Shown: positions 36,055-43,858 of the stretch, in pieces
Position numbering within the stretch: position 1 is the first letter of the stretch
How the letters are laid out: each line of letters begins with the position of its first letter
From: Opitutaceae bacterium TAV5
Lineage (GTDB): Bacteria > Verrucomicrobiota > Verrucomicrobiia > Opitutales > Opitutaceae
Assembly (NCBI GenBank): GCA_000242935.3
Contig: CP007053.1
Span: 1,364,001 to 1,428,000, forward strand
DNA: 64,000 bases
Direction: 5' to 3'
Program-made: the position numbers and the translations under genes
The notes under the pieces: generated by a model
Databases searched by the model: none
What the model saw: the letters and a program-made list of their open reading frames with translations, nothing else
What the model was told of the DNA's origin: nothing

Positions 36055-36447
36055 TTAACGAGGCAGAAAGGGCTTCGCGACTGACCCTATCCAGCGGTCG
36101 GCTGCCATAATTCCTCCAATCTGGAACTCCAAATCGGCACTGCCCTGGCCCAATCCAGCTGCCTGAGTCAACATGCGACCAAGTCCATGGTGTGCCGCTT
36201 CGCGAATCTCAACCGGAATCTCGTCGCCGGAAATTGCCCGACGGGTGAAATCAACACACGCCGCAAGCAAGTAGTCGCAAGCCCGAAGGAATGGTTCGGC
36301 TTCGGAATCACCGAACGAAAGTGTCCTCACGTCTTGCAGCCCCAAACTTGGCCCGAGCCATCGGCGTAGGGCGCCATCGCACGACTGGCGTCCCGGTTCC
36401 GGCTCGCCACGCTGTCGGAGAACGAGGCGCTTATCCCAGTTGCACAC
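36055..36447 (-). CDS. 130-aa protein of unknown function between hydrolase and DUF4238 genes
   Basis: A GTG at 36447 starts two bases after the upstream TAA, and the stop lies four bases before the next start, so the frame fills the interval completely. Residues ~45-125 look helical: Arg-Ala-Cys-Asp-Tyr-Leu-Leu-Ala-Ala-Cys-Val-Asp-Phe, Glu-Ile-Arg-Glu-Ala-Ala-His-His-Gly-Leu-Gly-Arg. No family is recognised. No ATG or good ribosome site is seen, so translation probably depends on coupling to the upstream gene. Confidence 0.55.
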   Translation of the reverse strand: MCNWDKRLVLRQRGEPEPGRQSCDGALRRWLGPSLGLQDVRTLSFGDSEAEPFLRACDYLLAACVDFTRRAISGDEIPVEIREAAHHGLGRMLTQAAGLGQGSADLEFQIGGIMAADRWIGSVAKPFLPR

Positions 36448-36449
36448 GA

Positions 36450-37331
36450 TTAAAGCAATGCATCGTAAATCGTTTTCGCCACCACCGGATCGTCGAGATA
36501 ACCAGCAATACCGTGACGGTTCTCGGTATGGTTTTTCACGTCCGAATTGTTGATGATAACTTTTCCCACCATGAAGTGGGGATCTTGCAGCGGATAAAGG
36601 GCTACGACGTCACGCTTGTCGAACGCATTAAACCAAGCATTCACGCATTCTGGATAGGTGGTCGGCGCAATCGACCGGCGGATCTTTTCCACACCAAGCG
36701 GCGAACCGACGGTGACTAAAAGGGGAATGTTCCACTGGAGATTTTTTCCCTCTCGCCGCAGAATGTTATAGGCGACAATGGTTCCCAGCGAGTGGGCAAC
36801 GATCACGGTGGGCTCGTTCGGCTGGATGGCTTGGATCACCCCAGTTTCGATGATGTCCCGGATACCGCCTTTGGTGAGGTAATCGAAAACGTCCTTGGTA
36901 AAGAGCGCGACCGAAGCGCTGCTTCCGAAGGGGACCTTGCGATCGATGACCTTCAAGATGGCTTGCACCCAAGGCCAATTCAGCGGACCCCGTTCGACAA
37001 CCTCCGCAGCAATCTCTGCATCAATTTCCGCATCGGTGATACCCGCTTTTTTGCGTATTTCCTCAAGCAGAGCGCGGATGTAATCGCGTTCGGTCGGACT
37101 CAAGTCACCGCGGATGACCACCCTGGCGGCGTCCGCCGGGTCGGCCCCAGCTACGAGTTGGTCGAGGGTGTCGCCGTAATAAGGGAAACGGATGGCCGCT
37201 TCATCGATGGGTAGCTGCAAACCTTGCTTCGCGAGTCCTTCGCGGAACGAGGCGATCCATTCTTTCTTGAGCGCCAGAGAATCTTTCCCCTGCTGGGATC
37301 GACCGTGGATGAATACGAGTTTCTTCGTCAT
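36450..37331 (-). CDS. Alpha/beta hydrolase (lipase/esterase-like)
   Basis: The 293-aa protein begins Lys-Lys-Leu-Val-Phe-Ile-His-Gly-Arg (oxyanion-hole strand). The nucleophile elbow is Val-Ala-His-Ser-Leu-Gly with Ser181. Asp241 (Phe-Asp-Lys-Arg-Asp-Val) and His268 or His273 (Asn-His-Thr-Glu-Asn-Arg-His-Gly) complete a triad. An insertion of ~60 helical residues (75-135) forms a lid-like region. No signal peptide, so it acts in the cytoplasm. Its ATG overlaps the caspase-like stop by four bases. The substrate is unknown; a phospholipid or cofactor target would fit an abortive-infection effector, which is inference. Confidence 0.82.
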   Translation of the reverse strand: MTKKLVFIHGRSQQGKDSLALKKEWIASFREGLAKQGLQLPIDEAAIRFPYYGDTLDQLVAGADPADAARVVIRGDLSPTERDYIRALLEEIRKKAGITDAEIDAEIAAEVVERGPLNWPWVQAILKVIDRKVPFGSSASVALFTKDVFDYLTKGGIRDIIETGVIQAIQPNEPTVIVAHSLGTIVAYNILRREGKNLQWNIPLLVTVGSPLGVEKIRRSIAPTTYPECVNAWFNAFDKRDVVALYPLQDPHFMVGKVIINNSDVKNHTENRHGIAGYLDDPVVAKTIYDALL

Positions 37332-39121
37332 AACTTCTCCATTAATGTTTCACGTAACCGAGGGAGCGCGGCCTTATCAAAAAGCGTCCAGAGGGATTGG
37401 TTGATGACGTGCGGACGCAGCGCTTCGAGCCGAGGTGTCCAAGCGTCAAAGGCGCCTAGGAGCGACCAGCCTTGGGCCAGCAAGGGCACAAATGGGTAGC
37501 GCTTCACCCCAAGACGATCGTCCGGCCGATGCTCGGCAAGCAGGTTGAGGTCGAAGAGCGTCACGTTAAGATCGTCGCGCAGATACCCTTCCATGCGACG
37601 GATCATCTTGGGGTTTCCCAGCCGATGATACGAATACGCTGCATACAATGCGAGGGTCGGATCCAGACCTTTCAGGTATCGGATGCGTTCGGTCAGTTTA
37701 TCCGCATCGTCGCGCTCCAGTCGGAATACGCCCCGGCGAACAGAGGACGCAATGATTGCCCGGAGTGCGGTCAACTCTTCGCGACGTTCGACATACTCTC
37801 TCCATCGTTCGCTGGTGTCGGAAGGTTCGTAAACGACGTTGCGCAGTTCGCCCTTCTCAAAGGTCAACGAGACAATAAAGCCATGAATTGCGGGTATGAG
37901 GACGGCACGCCCCTCGGCGAGTTCGATCAGAACGTTGGCTGCGGGCTCTTTCTCGAGCCCCACGCGGACCAATTTCGGCGAGAGTTGCTGGACCCAGGCC
38001 GGTAACGCCGTCCAAGCGCTGACGATCTCGGCCCCGCGTAGTTTGAAACCACATCCAGTTTCGAAGTGGGTCGGACCGAAGTTCTCTGTTTCACGTTCAA
38101 AGGCCTTCGATAGGTGTCTGGCGACCAGTGCCCTTTGATCGCCCAAGGCGTTCACGATGGCCTTTCTGCCCTCCCCCCACGAGGACTTGAGCGCGCTTTG
38201 CAATGCGATCGCGCTGAGATCAGCGAACATTGCCATTGGTGGTTTGGTCGGTGCATCAGGCGGCATAGCCGGTGGGCCTCCGGGCGTTGCGTCGCCTTGG
38301 GGCAACAGGCCGTTGAACTCTTGGAGAAAGGCAAATTCGTCAGATAAAATCTCCGCATCAGGTGTTTGAGAGTGGGGCGTATTCAAACCGAGCTTTGCCT
38401 GAACGAGCTTCGGCACCTCTTTTGTGAGATGTCGCTTCAAAGGCTGTGGGCGCAAATAGAGCTTCGACACACTATCGGATGTAAGCACCGTCCTACGTTG
38501 GCCTCCCAACGTCTCAACCAGTTCATTCGTATAGAGCGAATCGTAATGGGCCGCCGCCACGGTTTTGTCTTGGATTTCCAGCGCGGGCTCACCGAGGAGA
38601 GAGGCATAAAAAACATCCACCGCCTTTTGCGGACCCCCGCGAACCTGATTGGGAAAGATTTCACTCCCACGGATCGCCTGCGCTTGAATGCCTTCGGGCG
38701 CCGTGCGACACGCGTCAGAGAAGAAGATTACGTGCGGAATCCCGCAGCGCTTTGCGAGTTGCACGGATCCCGCCACATTAACGGCCTCCTGCGTGTCTTC
38801 GGGGGCGTCGCTCAACAGCCAATATTCGCTATAATGAAGATTCACGCCGTGCCCGGCGAAATAGATGAAAAGCTGCTCCACGTTGTCGCGATCCACCAAT
38901 TTTTTGACGGCTTTCTTGATGTCCCCCGCCGTCACTGGATTTTTCTCGTCCGTCAGGGTGATGACGTCGTCTTCACCGAAACCGTGACAACTGGCCCAAG
39001 CTTCGACTTTCTGCACCCCGGCCAGCGCCGCTTTAAGCTCGGGCAGCTGGCCCGCCTTCTTGACCCCAATGATTACCGCCGCACGATTCATGATTGAATC
39101 CCATGCCTTGGGCTGAGCCAT
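37328..39121 (-). CDS. Caspase-like (peptidase C14) protein with large C-terminal region
   Basis: ATG 39121 gives 597 aa; ATG 39091 or GTG 39169 are alternatives, and none has a clear ribosome site. Residues ~12-215 are a caspase/metacaspase p20-like domain with the catalytic dyad His91 (Tyr-Phe-Ala-Gly-His-Gly-Val-Asn) and Cys138 (Phe-Phe-Ser-Asp-Ala-Cys-Arg-Thr-Ala). A Pro-rich linker (~290-320) leads to a C-terminal domain of ~280 residues that I do not recognise. Such proteases often sit in bacterial immune operons, where they cut a partner protein after sensing. It is the first gene of the operon and GC content drops here. Confidence 0.85.
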   Translation of the reverse strand: MAQPKAWDSIMNRAAVIIGVKKAGQLPELKAALAGVQKVEAWASCHGFGEDDVITLTDEKNPVTAGDIKKAVKKLVDRDNVEQLFIYFAGHGVNLHYSEYWLLSDAPEDTQEAVNVAGSVQLAKRCGIPHVIFFSDACRTAPEGIQAQAIRGSEIFPNQVRGGPQKAVDVFYASLLGEPALEIQDKTVAAAHYDSLYTNELVETLGGQRRTVLTSDSVSKLYLRPQPLKRHLTKEVPKLVQAKLGLNTPHSQTPDAEILSDEFAFLQEFNGLLPQGDATPGGPPAMPPDAPTKPPMAMFADLSAIALQSALKSSWGEGRKAIVNALGDQRALVARHLSKAFERETENFGPTHFETGCGFKLRGAEIVSAWTALPAWVQQLSPKLVRVGLEKEPAANVLIELAEGRAVLIPAIHGFIVSLTFEKGELRNVVYEPSDTSERWREYVERREELTALRAIIASSVRRGVFRLERDDADKLTERIRYLKGLDPTLALYAAYSYHRLGNPKMIRRMEGYLRDDLNVTLFDLNLLAEHRPDDRLGVKRYPFVPLLAQGWSLLGAFDAWTPRLEALRPHVINQSLWTLFDKAALPRLRETLMEKL

Positions 39122-39280
39122 GATAACCGTGCGTTCACGATGAAAAGGGTGCCGAAAGGCTATACACAAGCAAGCGAACTCTCTCTGAGGACTGACGTTT
39201 ACGCAGGATCGCTCGCGGCTTCTTCGCCATGGCCTTGGTCAAATACAGAGAATGCGATGCGATCATCCTCGCAGCGCGGG

Positions 39281-39388
39281 CCGGCCCGCCACCCAGCCTG
39301 ACCGAGGGCCAGAGGTTCAACAAGTCCCTCGGAACCTCGCGGATGAATTTTCCCGCAATCATGGCGAACTCAGCTATGACTAACTGAA
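39281..39388 (+). pseudogene. 3' remnant of a second DUF932 gene
   Basis: The plus strand encodes Pro-Ser-Leu-Thr-Glu-Gly-Gln-Arg-Phe-Asn-Lys-Ser-Leu, then a drifting tail to TGA at 39386-39388. It parallels Ser-Gly-Leu-Asn-Glu-Gly-Gln-Arg-Leu-Asn-Lys-Ala-Leu-Trp at the end of the intact DUF932 gene (33435-33503). After AACAAG-CCCTC the DNA alignment needs small indels to continue. The 5' part is missing, so this is a relic. Confidence 0.55.
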
Positions 39389-39405
39389 ACCATCTAGGAT
39401 CGGTG

Positions 39406-40134
39406 TTATGGGTCGCCGTCTATTTTTACCGCTGCTGCGGCGTCCCAACCAACCCTGAGAAATTTGAATTCCTGAAGTTCCGAATCGAACGATTTGATCG
39501 GGGACGTCGGGGACAGCGCAAGTCGTGGATAGGGCTGCGGAGGCGGTAGGCTGGCGACAAAAATCAGGACTACGAATCCGGCCATGACAAATCGGTAACA
39601 GCGGCGCCCCTCTACCCTCATATAAGTCGGCTCAACCATAAAATCCCTGAAGTGATCCCCATCGAATTTCAGCGCAAAAAGAACAACTGAATACGTCTCC
39701 GTATCTCTTGGATCTCTGCTAAGGATCATTCTCCGGATAATGTCCTCGTGCCTGCCCAAACGCACGTGTCGAAACATATCTAAGCTGCTGACAGATGCCC
39801 TCCATAGGATCGAAAGAAAAAACAGCTTCGACAAAGTGTAGTCCAAGCGAGGGTGGGCCCTAAAACGCTGCGATCCTTCCATACAGGGGGGGAGTGGATC
39901 GACAAATAGCCTCCGCGCATGTTTTTCGAACTGATTGATGCGAGATTCGCATCTCTCGCATAGGAGTTTTTCTCTGTGGCCCTTTTGTGGCTTGGTCAGT
40001 TTTCCGCCTTCGGCAATTTCCGAAAGCTCAATGAAACGGTGGTCCTTATCGTAGAGCGAGGAATAGAGAAACTCAGGGATTATGTGCGAACGGCACAAAT
40101 GCGCTTCATTGAGACAGAGATGGCATATCGTCAT
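39406..40134 (-). CDS. HNH-endonuclease-like zinc protein
   Basis: The 242-aa protein starts Ile-Cys-His-Leu-Cys with Ser-His-Ile-Ile-Pro-Glu-Phe a little further on and a second pair Cys-Glu-Arg-Cys-Glu near residue 61. Two Cys-x-x-Cys pairs around a Ser-His-Ile motif fit the zinc-finger form of HNH-type proteins often annotated as HNH endonuclease-like. The rest (~75-240) is unassigned, with a hydrophobic stretch at ~180-195. It may be a nuclease in a defence setting or a solitary accessory gene. Its GC content is low compared with the flanks. Confidence 0.6.
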   Translation of the reverse strand: MTICHLCLNEAHLCRSHIIPEFLYSSLYDKDHRFIELSEIAEGGKLTKPQKGHREKLLCERCESRINQFEKHARRLFVDPLPPCMEGSQRFRAHPRLDYTLSKLFFLSILWRASVSSLDMFRHVRLGRHEDIIRRMILSRDPRDTETYSVVLFALKFDGDHFRDFMVEPTYMRVEGRRCYRFVMAGFVVLIFVASLPPPQPYPRLALSPTSPIKSFDSELQEFKFLRVGWDAAAAVKIDGDP

Positions 40135-40283
40135 CGGTCACACTTCCCCAAAGAAGTTAGCACTTACATTCATCCTTTTGATTTAAAGAGATATGTTCGG
40201 CTTCTGTAAATCGAGTTAGTGCGACTAGAAGTGTTTCCCGCTCATCGGAAATCGATGCGGCGAACGCGTATTCTTGGTGTGCG

Positions 40284-40495
40284 ACAAGACAGCGAGCCTC
40301 CTCCTTGATCGTCGCACACAACCATTCCTCCGGCGACCCGACTCCCAGCACAGCCGATATCCGTGTGACCCGTGTCTTGCGGGAGGCGGCAAGATCATCG
40401 AAATCGAGCTTCTGGACCACGTCATCATCGGCGACCCGGAAGCCGATCCGAACGGCGTCGGATATCACTCGTTCCACGAGGCCGGCTTGATGTAG
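40284..40495 (+). pseudogene. radC: radC (JAB-domain) remnant with frameshift
   Basis: One frame encodes Ser-Leu-Ile-Val-Ala-His-Asn-His-Ser-Ser-Gly-Asp-Pro-Thr-Pro-Ser, the RadC JAB motif, as far as Leu-Arg-Glu-Ala. The frame then shifts near 40387-40390, consistent with loss of one G. The next frame continues Lys-Ile-Ile-Glu-Ile-Glu-Leu-Leu-Asp-His-Val-Ile-Ile-Gly-Asp and ends Ser-Phe-His-Glu-Ala-Gly-Leu-Met before TAG. Upstream sequence has decayed. A minus-strand frame over the same bases (40157-40477) is taken as its shadow. Confidence 0.75.
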
Positions 40496-40539
40496 CCGGC
40501 GGACTCGCCGCTGTTCCCATTCCTTGGAACGGCGGCAAC

Positions 40540-41973
40540 TCAGGCTGCCGGTGCCACCGGAAGTTTGATCGCCCCTTGTTCAAGCGCCTTTTGCAGCAAC
40601 TCGACAAGCTTGGTCGCATCCTGCGCGGCCGCGGCCGTGGCTGTCTCGGTAGCGAAGAAAGACGTGGGATCAATCTTGCTCGAAACGTAGAACTTTCTGG
40701 TGACGCCAATCGTGGAATGGCGCAGGCCGGAACTGGCCGCAAAAATCCCGCGGCGTTGCGCGATGTGAGAGCCAAACTCTTTCCGCAGCGTGTGAATCCG
40801 ATTCACGGAGCGTGTGATTCCCTTCGTCTTCAACCACGCGCAGAGCGCAGTGAAGTCCTTCATGCAACGGTAATGGCGCAGTGGCGAATCCTGCCTCGCA
40901 GGCACAACGGACGGCAGGACGAACTCGCCGCGATTCTCCGCGGCATGTTCGCGCAGTTTTTCAGCGAAGCGCGGCTCCAATTGAATTTTGCCAACCGAGG
41001 AGTCGCTTTTCAGCCGGCTGTATTTGGTCGGCGCCACCGTCACCGTTCCCGAAGGCAGGTCCACATGCGACCACGGCAGCTTGTCGATTTCGTTGCGCCG
41101 CATCCCGGCTCCAATCGCGAGAATGAAGATGATGATCTGATTTCCCGAGAGCTCCTTGAAGGCGTCCTCGATCAGTTGCTTGGCATCCACCTCCGAGATG
41201 TAGAAAAAATCCGACTCCCGCTCCGACAGAAGCTCGACACCTGCAAACGGCAGCGGGTCAGGCAAGGCGAGATTTGGGCATTTCGTGAGCACCCGCTTGA
41301 GCACTCGTTTGGCGAAGAGCGAACGTGCGTTGCGAATGAAGCTGTTCGCGGTGTGCTCGACGCGCACGCGAGCCTCGGTCCCCGCCGGCCGACGGGCCAC
41401 GTAGGCGTCGCGCCATTCCACCACCCGCTCGGGCGTGATCGTGTTGAGCAAAATCTTGTCAACCATCTGGCGCCACTTGGACGGCTTTCGGCCACCGGTG
41501 TATTTGTCGGTTCCGGTCAGGGTGATGCCGCGGATGCTCGCCGCGATCCGGCGGAACAGCGCGGCATAACCGTTGAGCGTCATGGGATGAAGCTGACCGT
41601 GTTGGGCTACGATTGCGATGTAACCGCCGACCGTCAGGTCACAGAGCTCCGACTCAAACGCCGGCTTGAACTTTTTCCGTGTCGCATCCCAGCCATGCAA
41701 CCGGAGGTGTTGATCGATTTCACGCGCCAGTTTCGCGGCGGCGTCGAGATCGGCCCCCAGCTCAAACCATTCGCGGTGCCGACGGCATTGAATCCGGATG
41801 AGGTATTGCGGCGCCGCATCGGCCCCATAGTATTTCCGGGTGTTGCGCTGAATGCGCTGTTTCAAGCGGGCGAGGCTGCCATGCGTGGTGGTTGGGGCGG
41901 CGGAATTCTTGCCCACTTCTTGCCCACTTTTTTGACTTTGCCGGGTGGTTTCGTTTTCGAGCGACTTTTTCAT
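40540..41973 (-). CDS. Tyrosine recombinase (island integrase)
   Basis: A 477-aa protein with an N-terminal basic, SAM-like region and a C-terminal phage-integrase catalytic domain (~250-440). Visible catalytic residues: Arg in Gly-Ala-Gly-Met-Arg-Arg-Asn-Glu, a His-Thr-Leu-Arg pair, and Leu-Arg-His-Ser followed by Tyr in Arg-Lys-Phe-Tyr-Val. Length and the position next to a tRNA 3' fragment (107 bases beyond its start) mark it as the integrase of a genomic island lying to its left. All key residues seem present. Confidence 0.88.
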   Translation of the reverse strand: MKKSLENETTRQSQKSGQEVGKNSAAPTTTHGSLARLKQRIQRNTRKYYGADAAPQYLIRIQCRRHREWFELGADLDAAAKLAREIDQHLRLHGWDATRKKFKPAFESELCDLTVGGYIAIVAQHGQLHPMTLNGYAALFRRIAASIRGITLTGTDKYTGGRKPSKWRQMVDKILLNTITPERVVEWRDAYVARRPAGTEARVRVEHTANSFIRNARSLFAKRVLKRVLTKCPNLALPDPLPFAGVELLSERESDFFYISEVDAKQLIEDAFKELSGNQIIIFILAIGAGMRRNEIDKLPWSHVDLPSGTVTVAPTKYSRLKSDSSVGKIQLEPRFAEKLREHAAENRGEFVLPSVVPARQDSPLRHYRCMKDFTALCAWLKTKGITRSVNRIHTLRKEFGSHIAQRRGIFAASSGLRHSTIGVTRKFYVSSKIDPTSFFATETATAAAAQDATKLVELLQKALEQGAIKLPVAPAA

Positions 41974-42079
41974 GATGGGACGACTTTTCCCCGTAAGTCG
42001 TTGTCTCGCCGAGTCGACAAAGCGGACATGCTTGCCGAAAAAGCGGACATCTCACGAGGCTGTCCCTATCCATAACGCC

Positions 42080-42135
42080 GACTTAAAATCTCTTGCCCGA
42101 AAGGGCGTGCGGGTTCGAGTCCCGCCCCGGGCACC
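42080..42135 (+). tRNA. 3' fragment of tRNA-Leu(UAA), probable island attachment site
   Basis: The sequence holds the anticodon loop with TAA (GACTTAAAATC), a class-II variable arm (TGCCC-GAAA-GGGCG), a perfect T arm (GCGGG-TTCGAGT-CCCGC) and the acceptor 3' strand CCCGGGC plus A. No matching 5' half (starting GCCCGGG) lies upstream, and the anticodon stem breaks after two pairs. This is the pattern left when an element integrates into a tRNA 3' end. The intact gene is not in this window. Confidence 0.75.
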
Positions 42136-42167
42136 CCCTTTTATAATCAGCAAATTATGAAACGGGC

Positions 42168-42308
42168 ACCACTCGGCGGAATGTTTGAAACACCTGCCCC
42201 CCTGAGCGAGCAAAACGATCGATACACTGGTTCCGTTCGCCTTCTTCGCTCCCTTCCTGTGATGCTGCTCGGTTGTGCACACCGTTTTAATCAATCCGCC
42301 TGGTTATG
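42168..42308 (+). repeat. Dispersed ~126-bp repeat, copy A (MITE-like)
   Basis: Core 42175-42300 begins GGCGGAATGTTTGAAAC and ends in an imperfect inverted copy (reverse complement starts GGCGGATTGATTAAAAC). About 140 bases, including short flanks, match 52375-52516 with few differences, in the same orientation. It lies 33 bases past the tRNA fragment. Confidence 0.8.
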
Positions 42309-42367
42309 CTGAAGACGATTTGTCTCCTCGGTTTGAGTTGCCCGGAGGGGAGGCGCTTAAAACAATC

Positions 42368-42395
42368 TGCCCCCATATCTCCGATTGAGGGGGCA
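42368..42395 (-). terminator. Terminator of the glycosidase operon
   Basis: TGCCCCC pairs with GGGGGCA around a 14-base loop. Read on the minus strand it is followed by GATTGTTTT, and it lies four bases after the stop of the last minus-strand gene. Confidence 0.65.
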
Positions 42396-42399
42396 TCCG

Positions 42400-43800
42400 T
42401 CAGAGCTCACGCAACGGGAGCACATCTCGCTCGGCCAGCGCAAGGGGACTGTCGGCACAGGGCAAGTTGGACCAGGAACCGGCGGTGTCGCGGCCCGCGC
42501 CAGCCGGAGGCGTGAAAACGATGCCACTCACGAAGTCCACCAGCACCGGATTGCTCAACACAGCGGGAGCGGTGATGCAAATCGGATCGATTTTCAAATC
42601 GCCCGGAACGCATTCAGGCGGGGCGTCGGCACGCCACCAGGAGACAAGCGCCGGTGACGTGTCGTTTTTCCGCGTCCAGGCAAAAGCGGTGGAGCGGGTG
42701 GGATATTGACGTTCCAACGGCTCCAGCCGTCGAAGCGGCCAGGTGTTGTCCAACAGGGAATACACGTGTTGGGCGGCGAAGTAGGAGGGTTTGCGGTAGG
42801 CCACGGTCTTGTCGGGACGCAGGCAGAGCAGGCCTTTGGGGTTCCAGCCTTCGTGAAGCGCGCCGGCGCGCTTTTCATAATACATGTCGGAGAGCTGGTA
42901 GAGGCTCATGGGGTAACCGTGCGCGTGGTGGACGAGAAGGCTGCGCAGGTTCCATGCGGCTTGTTTGCGTTCGTTCCAAAAGTGTCCGCTGAGGGCCATG
43001 ATCGGGACGCAGGCGGAGGGCGCGCCGCATTCGCCCTGACGGATTTTGATGTGCGGGGCCATGTGTGCGACGGCGCAGGCGAATTCGTCCGCGAGGTCAA
43101 TCAGGTCGTCAGGATTATGTGGATACGAATGGATGCTGATTTCGTTGAGCAAGTCCGCCGCCCTGGCGTCCACGATGATTCGGAGTCCATCGAGCGCGTA
43201 GGTTTTTTTCTCCAGGATGTAGGTGGCAAAGCCCACGATGTGCGCGCCGGGTTGCGCGTCGCGGATGACCTTTGCCGTGCGGATGAAGAAAGTGGCGTAA
43301 TCAGCCGGGGTGGTGCGCTGACAGCTCTCGGGTTCGTTCCAGACTTCCCATGTGTTCACGCGGTCGCCGTAACGCATTACCAGTGCGCGAACCCAGCGAT
43401 CCCAGGCGGCGAGGGCTTCCGGCGATGTGGGCAAACCTTCGCTGAGTCCGATGCCGCCGCCGCCGGGATAGGCAGGATTGCCGTAGGAGGTTTGCAGCCA
43501 GGGCTGGACGCTGGCGGCGAGACATGCGTCCACGACGTCATCAAGCCAGCCCCAGTGATAGTCGCCGGTTGGCGCCGGTTCGCATTTGGCCCAGCCGCAT
43601 TGGAGGCGGACGTATTTGGCTCCGAGTTCGCCGAGGTGCGGGCCAGATTGCGAAAAGTCGGCGTAATCGCGGTCCAGCACTTCGCATCCGATGCTCCAGG
43701 GAGAGTCGGAAATTTCGCGGGCGGAGCGAGTCCGAAGGCGCGCAAGCGGCGTGCAGTTGTTCTTTATGAGGAGAGGAACGAGGTCGTTGTTTGGCTGCAT
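42400..43800 (-). CDS. Clan GH-A glycoside hydrolase-like protein
   Basis: ATG 43800 gives 466 aa; the frame is open far upstream but that part overlaps the PEP-CTERM gene. The TIM-barrel pattern includes Trp-Glu-Val-Trp-Asn-Glu-Pro-Glu (~165) with the putative acid/base Glu, His-Ser-Tyr-Pro-His (~223), and Gln-Gly-Glu-Cys-Gly (~255) with the putative nucleophile Glu, as in GH39-like members of clan GH-A. No signal peptide is evident, so it may act on oligosaccharides inside the cell. It is the last gene of the minus-strand cluster. Confidence 0.75.
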   Translation of the reverse strand: MQPNNDLVPLLIKNNCTPLARLRTRSAREISDSPWSIGCEVLDRDYADFSQSGPHLGELGAKYVRLQCGWAKCEPAPTGDYHWGWLDDVVDACLAASVQPWLQTSYGNPAYPGGGGIGLSEGLPTSPEALAAWDRWVRALVMRYGDRVNTWEVWNEPESCQRTTPADYATFFIRTAKVIRDAQPGAHIVGFATYILEKKTYALDGLRIIVDARAADLLNEISIHSYPHNPDDLIDLADEFACAVAHMAPHIKIRQGECGAPSACVPIMALSGHFWNERKQAAWNLRSLLVHHAHGYPMSLYQLSDMYYEKRAGALHEGWNPKGLLCLRPDKTVAYRKPSYFAAQHVYSLLDNTWPLRRLEPLERQYPTRSTAFAWTRKNDTSPALVSWWRADAPPECVPGDLKIDPICITAPAVLSNPVLVDFVSGIVFTPPAGAGRDTAGSWSNLPCADSPLALAERDVLPLREL

Positions 43801-43858
43801 GAAACTCAAAAAAAGTTGGACTACGGAGGAAGCCGGGGGGGAGGGACGCGGGAGGAGT

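Noticed and set aside
39135-39362. 75-aa minus-strand frame upstream of the caspase-like gene
   Set aside because: It is the antisense of the DUF932 remnant and has no support as a protein.
40157-40477. Minus-strand 106-aa frame as a gene
   Set aside because: It overlaps the recognisable radC remnant on the plus strand and has no motif of its own.
42080-42135. Complete tRNA-Leu, or one split by an intron
   Set aside because: No 5' half beginning GCCCGGG is upstream, and the anticodon loop to acceptor stretch is continuous, so it is a 3' fragment.
42052-42294. Conserved minus-strand frame shared by both repeat copies (also 52156-52503) as a protein gene
   Set aside because: The similarity ends at the repeat borders, the frames diverge outside them, and the peptide has no domain; a DNA repeat explains it better.
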